Shown here: positions 22,319 to 31,737 of the stretch, piece by piece
Numbering within the stretch: the first letter of the stretch is position 1
Layout of the letters: each line of letters starts with the position of its first letter
Assembly: GCA_947652115.1 (NCBI GenBank)
Contig: OX393561.1
Coordinates: 31,282,103 to 31,346,102 of the forward strand
Reading direction: 5' to 3'
DNA length: 64,000 nucleotides
From: Blastomussa wellsi
Taxonomy: Eukaryota > Cnidaria > Anthozoa > Scleractinia > Plerogyridae
Translations under genes and position numbers: made by a program
The notes under the pieces: generated by a model
What the model saw: only the letters and a program-made list of their open reading frames with translations
What the model was told of the DNA's origin: nothing
Databases searched by the model: none

Positions 22319-23492
22319 GGTGCTAGAGGATTGTAAAACTGGCACATTTGATGTGAAGCCTGTAAAAACACACCCAACTTGGCATGTACGACAGACACAA
22401 ATGTCTCATTCCTCTTGGTTTCTCTCTAAGGCTTGTGCAAGCTCCTCTGTCACCCTAAGCCTTGAGTATTTTTTAGTAATATTTATAATAATTCTTTGTT
22501 AATTATCACATTTGATTCCTATTATCATACGAGAGTGATTTCACAAAACCCCTGAAGAAAAAATAGGCAGTACCTTGTAGGGTTTTCAATAAATCTGCTG
22601 CTAAGCAATAATAATTTAGAATTTTTTTTATTTTGATTGTGTTTTTAGGAGGGATGTTAAATTGAATTAGGATAAAGATAAATTCACTGTGAACCGGAAG
22701 CTAACTTGCTTGAGTTAATAGCCAGCTACAATCGTAAATATAAACTTCATGTCATCTACTCTTGAATGTGTTGAAAAATCTGATATTGTTATCAAAAATA
22801 AATAAGAGATAATGAAGCTACTGCATGTAATACATAATTTGTAAAATCACTCTATTTGCGACAAACAGACAAAATAAATAAGTTTAGTTTCTAAGTAAAG
22901 TTGGTAGCTGAGAGAAATTGTTTGGTTAAAAACCTCCACTAAAAATAACATGCTAGAAAATGCACTGTGAAAATATAGTCTGAAAACAGTCCAGTTTGAA
23001 AAGGTATCAAAAATTAGTTTGTAAATGATTGAATTGCTGAAATGAAAGTTTTTTTTTTCATTTCACTTATACACGTCTATAGTGACATTTGGGCTTTTCA
23101 TTGAATTTCCTGGAGAGTAAAGGAGCGGGGGTGAAGTCACACAAAATTTCCATACCCACCCATAGAAGGTAATTGGGAATTCCAAGGATTTAGGAGCCAT
23201 ATATGAAGCCACACTGGAATTTCAGGAGTGGTGGGTGGGTTCAAACCAAGAACTTTTCACAGGAACAGGGAGACTAAGAATATTTTCTGGAACAGATCAA
23301 ACCTAAGCTGCCACATCTAAAAGGTTACCTCTACAATAGTAGCCTTCCTTTAGGGAAATTGGTTTGTGTTTATATCTTGGGACGAAGGGACTATAGGAAC
23401 ATTTTTGTCAGGAGGTTTAATATTTTTTGCGAGGGGATTAATACTGTAGAATTTTTGTGCTATCACTTCAGAGCATCGCTTACAATACCAAA

Positions 23493-26436
23493 CTAAAAGA
23501 AACTAATGGCAGATTTTGCAGTTTCTCTGAGTCTGTCAATAGCTTCCTCTGAGATGCGAAGACAGCCTTCAATTCCCAGATGCGTCAAACAAGGCAGATA
23601 GCTTATGACACACTCAATGCTAGCATCTGTGATTGCCATACAGCTTGTCAAAGTCATGTCTGTCAAACCCTTCAAGTGTAAAACAGCCTGTTTGATTCCT
23701 TCATCAGTAATAAGATTTGAACCCAGATCAAGCTCTTCTAGATTTGTGAGAGATTCTGAGGCTTTGATCAGACCTCTGTCTGTTATTTTACATCCCTCGA
23801 CACCAAGAGAAACAAGCTTGGGCAGATGCCGGCTGACATAAACAAACCCATGGTCTGTTACTTTGGTCTGGTCTAAAGTAAGTTGTTTGAGTTCTTTGAG
23901 ATATTTTCCAACTTCACAAATACCTATGAAGATGAAAAAATTACACATGGTTAAAAAATTTAAATAAAACGAGTAGATAATTAGTAATATTACAATAATA
24001 GTAACAACAATAATAATTACTACTGAACCAATAACTAGTAATGTTATCATATGATAATAACATTATAGTGTTTGAAGCCTCCAAACAAGTAGAAGTATGT
24101 CTTACATTAATATCAGTCACCTAACTGAAAGAAAACCCCAGATGTTGGTGAAAATCAGTTTAACATACACAACAATATGTGAAAATAACAGAACCCCGCA
24201 TTATGTACAATGTACTTATAAAACTCCCCTAACTGTATATTATGGAAGTATGTGAAATAAGTAAAATTAATAATAGTAAAATACTAAAATAATTATTATT
24301 GTTTAATTTATTTATGGGAAAATTGTATAATAAGGTTGAGGACTTTCTCTTGTTAGATAACATACACCCAATTGCAATAACATTGGCAAAAATGAAAAAA
24401 GTAATAAATTAGCTTAATTGTTATAAACAACTTCAAAAATCACAAGGCTACCCATCTTACACGCTGTACTGATGACTTCTTTGAGAATTATTACAATCTG
24501 AAAATGCAGTTTGCTTGTCTGATCAATTCTTATTACCTTTTTTACCGTATTTTTATTTTATCCATAACAACATTATTGCAGTTAGGTGTAAATAAAACCT
24601 GACCCATAAAACAGCCAGTCATATTATTTTTTACCCAATAGTTTATAATAGATAATCAGATGTAAAACACTTGTGTACCTTGTATACCAAATCATGAATA
24701 CAAAAAAACCATTTCAACCCAGGCTGAAATATAGTCCATAGAAAACAACCTCACTGCGCATGCTCACGGTGCCTTTTCAGCCCGGGTTGGTATTCCATTT
24801 CGATTACATGGACCTTTTGTGGATTTTTCAGCCTGTTTGCCCGGGCTGAAATCTAGCCCGGGGCTAGACCTTCTCCCTGTAATCGCCACTTTCATTTCAA
24901 GAAAATTCCTTTCAGAACCCAGGCTGAAATATCAGCCCGGCTGACTGGGCTGAAATTTCAGCCCGGGCTGAAATTCGCCATGTAATCACCCCCTTAGTTA
25001 CCTTGGTTGGAAACACGCCTGCAGTAGGACAAATTCAACTGTTGTAATTGCGTCAAGTTAAAAGCCAGAATCCCAACTCCTGCATTGGTCACTCCACAAC
25101 AGTCCATTAAATCAAGACTTGTAAGATTTGTCACAAAATTTGCTATGTATTTCACCCCTACATTTGTGAGCTTGGAATGGGATGACAAAATCAACGATTT
25201 CAAATTTCTTAAATATGGAGCCATTCTTGCCATTCCATCATTACTTATTTCACAGTTCCTTAGGTCGAGCGTTTTCAAATGCGTCAGCTTGCTGGCAATT
25301 GTTGTGACCCCTCTGTCCGCCAATTTTTGACTGCTCAGTGATAACGACTCTAGCTTCTGCAAATGCGAGCCAATCAGATCAGCCGTGTTGTCACTGATTG
25401 TTTCAACATACCCGACATCCAACACCTTCAGATTAGGCAAGCTTTTGATAATAGTATGCATTGCAGAATCGCTGATGCCATCACAGAAATCAAATGCTAA
25501 ACACCTAAGCTCAGTCAGCCGGGAAATATCTGTGAACATGACTTCAATGTCGTGAACACTGTTTGCAAAATGCATGTGATCACCACCGCCAAATGACAAA
25601 TGTTTTATTTTGGTCAAGTGTTTTGTTACATGGCCAATACCATCACTTGTCACAAATGGGCAGTCCTTGACATCCAAAAATGTGATTTCAGGAAGGTTCT
25701 TAGCCACTAGTTCAACGGCTACATCATTTATTCCATGACTCCATTTGAAATCCAGAACAGTTAAATGCTTGAGATTCTCTGCAACATGTCGAACACCAAG
25801 CACAGTCACCCAGTCACACCCTCGTAAACTGAGACTGGACACTTTAGGGCAGCTGTTTGCGAGTGTCCTCAGACACCCATCAGTAAGCCCTTCACACCAA
25901 GTTAAGTCCAACACTTCTAGCTCACTTAAATGTTTGACAAAACTTTGGAAGCCAGCTTCAGTGATGTTATCACAGTCCTCCAAAGTAAAACTGTTAAGCT
26001 TCTTGAGGTGAGGCCCACATGCCTCTAAAACACTGTCAGACAACCTCCCACATCTTCTAAAGGAAAGGTGTTGTAGCTGGTATAGTTTAGGAATTTCTTC
26101 TCTGAGAAACGCCTCGCTAACCTGCGGGCACCCTCCTAAATTAAGATGAGTAATCTCAGGTAAATTAGAGAACAAAATTCTCAAGTCTTCGTTGTTAGCT
26201 CTGGAGCAGTTTACCCTCGTGATTTTCCGCCGGCTCAGACTTTTAACAAGAACCTCTGAACAATCTAAAGGAAGTACAACTGTAACTCCTCGCCACAATG
26301 CTGGCAAGTAGGTCACTCTGTTCCACAAAAGACAAACTTGGGCCGCGACCTGCTTCTCTGAAACGTCAAGAAACGAGAACACAAGCGCTGCAATATCTGC
26401 GATGAGAGGACCTTGATAATCACAAGACAAATTCAT
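23493..26436 (-). CDS. F-box/LRR protein, FBXL14-like
   Basis: Two exons, 26436-25002 and 23923-23493, join at CAAG|GTAACT ... CATAG|G to give 622 codons (621 residues). Residues ~9-50 form an F-box (IAALVFSFLDVSEKQ, then AAQVCLLWNRV, and ALWRGV), which recruits Skp1 of an SCF ubiquitin ligase. The remaining ~560 residues are about 20 cysteine-containing leucine-rich repeats of ~25 residues, for example LNLGGCPQVSE, LDLTWCEGLTDG, LDLMDCCGVTNAG, forming the substrate-binding arc. The F-box is closest by eye to FBXL14 (a Snail-degrading receptor), but the repeat region is about 200 residues longer than the ~400-residue FBXL14, so orthology is unsure. Start codon 288 bp from that of divergent PSMG4. 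Confidence 0.88.
24718..24990. repeat. GCCCGGGCTGAAAT-rich repeat in F-box gene intron
   Basis: The palindromic core AGCCCGGGCTGAAAT and variants (CCCAGGCTGAAATA, CAGCCCGGGTTGG) occur seven or more times in both orientations within 270 bp, right beside the splice donor of exon 1. It looks like a degenerate foldback element; the ends are not clear. Confidence 0.6.
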
Positions 26437-26724
26437 GTCCTCTTGTCAATTTACGTTCAAAACCTTTGCTGTAGGAAGTTATGAAAGAAAAAGCAAACCT
26501 ATATGCAGGAGGTGGCATTTATAAAAACCACTTATTGCAGCTTCGCCTGATTTTCGACCAAAAACGTCCATTCAATTTTGTGTTTCCTCCGAAAAAAATC
26601 AAACATGGTTGCTCATAATGCGCCGGTGTTTGGCCGAGAAAGACTGGTATCGAAATACGAAACGACGGTAACCGATATTTTACCGAAGTTACCCGAATAT
26701 TTACGAAAATTGTCGATTTCCAAA
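26437..26724. promoter_or_regulatory. Bidirectional promoter region, F-box gene / PSMG4
   Basis: Start codons on opposite strands are 288 bp apart. The PSMG4 start lies in CAAAATGGCGGATG, which resembles a YY1 site; such sites often mark TATA-less animal promoters just downstream of the start of transcription. No TATA box is evident. Confidence 0.5.
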
Positions 26725-29700
26725 ATGGCGGATGAACTGAACGGCGATACAGCACCGGACAGCAATAGCGCAGTATGCGAGGGATATTTACCAGCAGAAT
26801 GTAAATTTAAGGTTCATACATTCTCTGACACGCTTCTTGATCAAAAGGTTCATTTTCAAATTCTGAAAATGACGGACAGTGTGTATGTGTGGATAGGAAT
26901 CTCTCCAGAAATGAATGCACTTGCTGTGGCTATGTACACAAAATACGTAAGTAGCCTCCAGAAAAATCGATTTGCCTACACCGAGATCGATTCTCCTACA
27001 CGATCTGAGTCGATTCGCCGACACTAAAGTCGATTCGCCTACGTACACGATCTGAATCGAAGTTATTTTGCAAAGACAGATCAACATCACTATCAATATT
27101 CTTTTGGTGGATTCACATGACATCAAAGACTCGTTTTGAGGGAGAAAGGCAAATCATGAAACAACTGTTTCACAGTGTACCGGTCAGTATAAAACATGGA
27201 CTGTGGACTACGGACTGGGTATCAAACATAGACTGAGGTATAAAATATGGACCAGGACTGCGGACTGGGTATAAAACACGGACTGAGGTATAAAATACTC
27301 ACTAGGGCTGCGGACTGGGTATAAAGCACGGACTGAGGTATAAAATATGGACTAAAACTGCAGACTAGGTATAAAAGATGGACTGAGGTATGAAATACTT
27401 ACTAGAACTGCGGACTGGGTATAAAACACAGACTGAGGTATGAAATATGTACTAGAACTGCGGACTGGGTATAAAACACAGACTGAGGTATAAAATATGG
27501 ACTAAAACTGCGGACTGGGTATAAAAGATGGACTGAGTTATAAAATACTTACTAGAACTGCGGACTGGGTATAAAACATGGACTGAGGTATGAAATACTT
27601 ACTAGAACTGCGGACTGGGTATAAAACACAGACTGAGGTATAAAATACTTACTAGAACTGCGGACTGGGTATAAAACATGGACTGAGGTATGAAATACTT
27701 ACTAGAACTGCGGACTGGGTATAAAACACGGACTGAGGTATGAAATACTTACTAGCAGTTCTCATTGAGAAGTGAGTGCTGCCGTTAAAGGTGTTTTTGA
27801 ATGCAAATATGACAGTGAGAATTACAACAAAAATATAACTTATTTTATTTGCAAAATGACATGGTTACATGTATGTTCTTTGAGTATAACATTAACAAGT
27901 AACTATTGGTGTGGCTAAAGCTTTTGTTGGATTATGCTTGTAGTAATTGCTAAAAGTGGAAAAGAAATATACCGGTATTGGTTAACGAAAACGGAAGGTG
28001 TAACGAATAACACTATCTAACGTAACATGTAATAACAAGGGCTTTTTAACTGATTCTTAGAACGATTAGTGACACTTTCTTTTGTCTATCTAGCGCAACG
28101 TGGAAATAAACTAAATACTTGGTGTAACAACAGTCACTGTGGTGTAACAACAGTTACTACATGTATAACGGCAATAAGGGGTTCATGAACTGATCCTTAG
28201 AAGAATTAGTGACAGTGACACTGTGTAACGCAACGTGTAATGGACTCATTTATTTCGTCTAACAATGTTAGGCTATATTCGAAGCACTAACATTGCATTT
28301 AAACTATCCGAAAATGCATTAATCAAGATCTGCTTTAGTGAGCAAAATGGCCCATCGCCACAAAATGAGCGATCAATGCGCCCTTGATAAAATTTGTTGT
28401 TGTTTAAATGGTACTCAACATTGTTCTGCGAGGTTGCCACCTCCGGCAACTCCTCTATTGAAAGACTATTGGCATCGGGTACCATTTTATTGGTTAGTGC
28501 ATATAAATGCATGCGATCTCCATGACATAAGATGTCATCGATATTTGTTTGTGTCCATAAATCGACCGAATTCGATCGATTTAAAAGCAAAGCTGCAAGT
28601 GACATAAATGCACACTATCGGGATCTAGAATGCTCACTGAAAGCTTCATGGCCTTGATAAATGCTTCCTCGAATAGAAGTAATCATAAAAGATCAGCAAA
28701 GGTGCCAAAACTCACCTGTAAACGGCGAAACGTTGACTCTGATCAACTGTATTTATAACTTGCTGCGAGCACATGCGATTTTCCGCTGAGCGAGCACGAT
28801 TTTCCGCTGAGCAAGCACATGTCAATTTTTCTTATAAGACAGCTGCTGATTGGCTAGACTGCACCATATAACAGGATTTCTGATTGGCTGTTTCTTTATG
28901 CGAACGATGGGTCGAACCGTCGAACCAAAATTTCTCGATGGCTTCAAGAATATGAAGGCTGCCTATCGGCAGCAACTAGAACTGCGGACTGGGTATAAAA
29001 CACAGACTGAGGTATAAAATACTTACTAGAACGGCGGACTGGGAATAAAACACGGACTGAGGTATAAAGTTATGAAAAGTTGAAAGATGTTGAACCGTGT
29101 ATCATTGGCTTAAATCTACTCGTGCTGTTAACTTGATCACTTCTGCGAAAAAACACACACACATGCATCATCGAGTAAGTTTCAAGTTTAATAACGCATT
29201 TTCTCAACAAGTATTCGGTGTAGGCGAATCGACTGTGGTGTAGGCGAATCAACTCAGATAGTGTAGGTGAATCGACCTCGATGTAGGCGAATCGTCTTGT
29301 AGGCGAATCAACTTGTAGGCGAAACAACCGGTTACCGGTTGGGGTGGTTGGTCAACAATATTTGAGCATTACTAATCAACCTAATATTTTTTGTAATAAT
29401 ATTGTTTCAGAATTCCCTGCAGAACCTTCAGGTTTTCCTAAAACAATGTTTTAATTATTTGCATTCTAACCCACACCCCCCACCCCCCCTCCAATCTTAA
29501 TCATTATGTTGACACTCTCACAGGGCCTCCCTCCACCCAGGTGCTATATTATGAGTGAGGTGCAGAACTGCAGGAAAATTAATTCAGTAATGAAAGAATG
29601 AGGAATCAGATCAACGTTCCAACGATGTAAATAGGCATTGAAGACAGTTTTCTGCAGTCCCGCACCTTGGTGCATATTATCTACTGCAATGGCACCCAGG

Positions 29701-31737
29701 CAAAATGCTGAGATAGCCTGTGATGGCACTAGGCTTAATACAATATAAGAAAAATATCAGAAAAATAGCTAGAAAAAAAAAACAGTCGGTCTGTGCATGT
29801 GACTTGGAAGAAGCTGATTTGCGTTACATCTTGAATGCCTGTCTTTGGGATTTTCTGAATATTCAAGCTCTGAGAAAGGAGCATGAAATGCACCTCATTA
29901 ACCTGGCTTGTGGGAGAGATGTATTTGCAATTCTGCCAACTGGATTCGGCAAGAGTTTAATCTTTTGGTTCTTTCGGCGACTGGTGAAAGCTGTGATGAA
30001 ATCAGAAATGAGTTCCGTCATTGATGGTTATCTCTCCCTTGGTTTAGTGATGTGGGACCAAGTTGAGAAGCCAAAACAGCTTGGATTCTTGGTGGCAGCA
30101 ATTGGTCTTTTTTATTCTCCCAGTTTCCCATATGGGTCACCAAATCTCCCGGGTATGAAGGAAAATGTTTGAAAATATATGAGTTATCAGACTCTTACTT
30201 TGGCCGATTTGGAAAGGAAATTTTTTGAAATATTTGATGCATTTTTGTAACTCCGTTTTAAGGCTCGAGAAGTGATATCTTGATGCAAAATTGGCAGTCT
30301 CCTAGTTTGGCATCTCAGTTTTTGTGATGTAGGTCATGGTAATTAGAAGTGTCCCTGCAAGGCCAATGTGACTGAAAATTGTGAAAGAACATGCTAAAAT
30401 CTAAAGGGTTTATATGCAAATGTAGCCATAACACTACTGAAATTTTCTTTTCAGGTCTTTGTTCCAGTAGTGTTATGGCTTATATAAACCGTACCTACTC
30501 AATCGCTACTGTTGGACATTCAGTTATTTGTTATTCACCATACCCCGCCAGGTATTTCATCCACTTTAAGGGCTAACCCACATACGGCCACTCTCATGTG
30601 GCTTTGATAGCTCAGTTGGTAGAGCACTGCACCGGTAACGCAGAGGCCGTGGGTTCAAATCCTGAAATTTTCTTTTCAGGTCTTTGTTCCAGTAGTGTTA
30701 TGGCTGCATTTGCATATAAACCGTACATTCTCATCAGATTTAATCATATTTTCCAGGGCTCGACAAACCAACTAGCCACAGACTAGTAGAAATTTAGTTT
30801 TGGCTAGTAGGTTTTTGATTTCCACTAGCCGCTTTGGCTAGTAAACAAAATGAAATTGGCCGAAGTTAAGTTTCTGTCTTTCTCAAGCAAGACAAACACA
30901 ACCACTTTTCTCGGAAACAAGTTCAGAATTTCATTGTAGATGCCTCATGTTACTAGGCCATATACCACAAACATTGTTTTATTGGAAACTGGTTTAAGGA
31001 CAATGCATTGCCAACATTATGTATTCAAAGATGGTCGCTTGAATTGTGCTTTTAAGTCTAATGCTAGAAATTCTGCTGTTGTTGGACCTAACCAGCATAA
31101 AATCTGGGCTAGCAAAAAAATTTTGGCTAGTAACATCTAAGTTGTCACAAGCCACTAGGCTAGTAAGTTGAAAAGTTAGTGTCGAGCCCTGTCTTCCAAA
31201 AATGCTTTAAGGATCCTTGTGGCTGACAGGTTGAGAGAAGAAACACGTCTTGAATACATTTTTGTTTCAACAGGATTCAGTGCCATCAGCTGTGAACCTC
31301 ATAGGAAATAAAGCTGATCTAAACTCAACAACACTTGCACAAAGGCTTGGTAAGAATAAACACCATGTTCAGTCCCTGAATTGAATCAACCTATTTTGAT
31401 TTTAGGGGAGAAGTCCCCCCCACCATTACAATGTTTTGGTGTGCATTCCCTTGCAAGTTTGACAAGTTCCTCTGAATCAAGAGTGAACTGTATTGTCTTA
31501 GCAACCAATAACTTTAAATAACAGATTTATTCTTGGTCTCCTTGTATGTACTGACATTTATAGTCACTTGTAATGTTTGCTTTAAATAACTAATATATCT
31601 CTATTATTTTATTGCCAGCCAAGAAGACCAACAAGCAGTGTTTTGTGAGCTACAATATCCCAACAGAAAACATGCTGTTAAACTTGGTGGAACAAAGAAT
31701 AAACCAGGAGATTCAAGACAAACCCCAGCTGTTCTAA
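26725..31737 (+). CDS. PSMG4: Proteasome assembly chaperone 4 (PAC4)
   Basis: Three exons: 26725-26946 (donor TAC|GTAAGT), 31274-31349 (CAG|GAT ... CTTG|GTAAGA) and 31619-31737 (CCAG|CC ... TAA). Phases fit and give 138 residues; human PSMG4 has 123. Diagnostic segments are VHFQILKMTDSVYVWIG, LAVAMYTKY, then DSVPSAVNLIG...LAQRLAKKTNKQ and CFVSYNIPTEN. PSMG4 pairs with PSMG3 and guides assembly of the 20S proteasome alpha ring in the cytosol. An in-frame ATG at 26605 would add 40 residues; I prefer 26725 because it has a good context (AAAATGGCG) and matches the family length better. Exon 1 is followed by a 4.3-kb intron full of repeats. A possible AATAAA lies at 32375. Confidence 0.92.
27183..27765 (+). 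repeat. 50-bp tandem repeat, about 11-12 copies
   Basis: The unit contains GGACTGAGGTATAAAATAC, TTACTAGAACTGC and GGACTGGGTATAAAACAC. Each unit holds two related halves (both with GGACTG..GTATAAA), suggesting an older 25-bp unit. Two more copies occur at 28976-29073. Repeats are contiguous with no unique spacers, so it is not a CRISPR-like array. Confidence 0.9.
28273..28605 (-). CDS. Hypothetical 110-residue ORF inside the composite element
   Basis: Open from ATG at 28605 to a stop at 28273. The sequence has LWTQTNIDDILCHGDRMH and a following SIEELPEV segment. A pattern of W..ID.IL..GD is, from memory, reminiscent of a domain in proteins of animal DNA transposons, but I cannot name the domain with confidence. 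It lies at the centre of the repeat-bounded element in PSMG4 intron 1, antisense to PSMG4. It may be a remnant of a transposon protein. Confidence 0.3.
   Translation of the reverse strand: MSLAALLLNRSNSVDLWTQTNIDDILCHGDRMHLYALTNKMVPDANSLSIEELPEVATSQNNVEYHLNNNKFYQGRIDRSFCGDGPFCSLKQILINAFSDSLNAMLVLRI
29793..30172 (+). pseudogene. RecQ-like helicase fragment
   Basis: The open frame includes LRKEHEMHLINLACGRDVF followed by AILPTGFGKSLIFW. This is the Q-motif/Walker A region of RecQ-family DNA helicases (family form: GKDVFAVLPTGxGKSLIFQ). After ~60 residues the helicase similarity is lost; motifs Ia, II (DExH) and the helicase C domain are absent. It sits in intron 1 of PSMG4 on the same strand. 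Probably a dead fragment of a helicase gene carried by or copied with transposable DNA. Confidence 0.7.
30407..30493. repeat. Small inverted repeat, partner of the tRNA-like repeat
   Basis: TATATGCAAATGTAGCCATA and CACTACTGAA at 30410-30440 are inverted at 30462-30488 (AGTAGTGTTATGGCTTATAT). The segment CTGAAATTTTCTTTTCAGG ... GTGTTATGGCT at 30437-30480 is repeated in direct orientation at 30662-30705, directly after the tRNA-like sequence. Confidence 0.7.
30600..30725 (+). repeat. tRNA(Thr)-like SINE, not a functional tRNA
   Basis: 30600-30664 reads as the first four-fifths of a tRNA: acceptor GGCTTTG, D-arm TAGCTCAGTTGGTAGAGC, anticodon loop CCGGTAA (anticodon GGT) and B-box GGTTCAAATCC. 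The 3' acceptor strand is missing, position 33 is C rather than T, and the anticodon stem has a mismatch. It continues into a tail shared with 30437-30493. So it is a SINE or tRNA pseudogene. Confidence 0.75.
30754..31191. mobile_element. hAT-like MITE with CAGGGCTCGACA ends
   Basis: Begins CAGGGCTCGACAAACCAACT and ends with the inverted AGTGTCGAGCCCTG. Inside, the word GGCTAGTA and its complement recur at both ends. CAGGG...CCCTG ends are usual for hAT elements. The flanking five bases TTTTC and TCTTC differ at one position, so a 5-bp target duplication is possible but not certain. Located in PSMG4 intron 1 just before exon 2. Confidence 0.75.

Larger units (their letters stand above)
19740..23492. 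other. Gene-free stretch between ATP5F1E and the F-box gene
   Basis: No supportable gene. A - strand open frame at 20582-20836 has no recognisable domain. The stretch contains an inverted SINE copy (19975-20225) and two MITEs (21173-21390, 22163-22318). The rest is AT-rich unique-looking sequence. Confidence 0.55.
26957..29325. mobile_element. Composite repeat element in PSMG4 intron 1
   Basis: Two inverted arrays of a short motif bracket ~2.4 kb: on the left CGATTCGCCTAC-type repeats (26957-27062), on the right the complement GTAGGCGAATCGAC repeated five or more times (29215-29325). Just inside are direct arrays of a 50-bp unit, long on the left and about two copies on the right. The centre includes a diverged duplicated segment near 28000-28250 and a 110-codon - strand open frame. 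The left array begins only ~10 bp past the exon 1 splice donor. It looks like one non-autonomous element with satellite-like ends; I cannot name the superfamily. Confidence 0.6.

Noticed and set aside
27183..27765. CRISPR-like or regulatory array from the 50-bp repeats
   Set aside because: Repeats are contiguous without unique spacers and the host is eukaryotic; it is an ordinary tandem repeat.
30600..30664. Functional tRNA-Thr gene
   Set aside because: The 3' acceptor strand is missing, the base before the anticodon is C, and the T-stem pairs poorly; a SINE tail follows instead.
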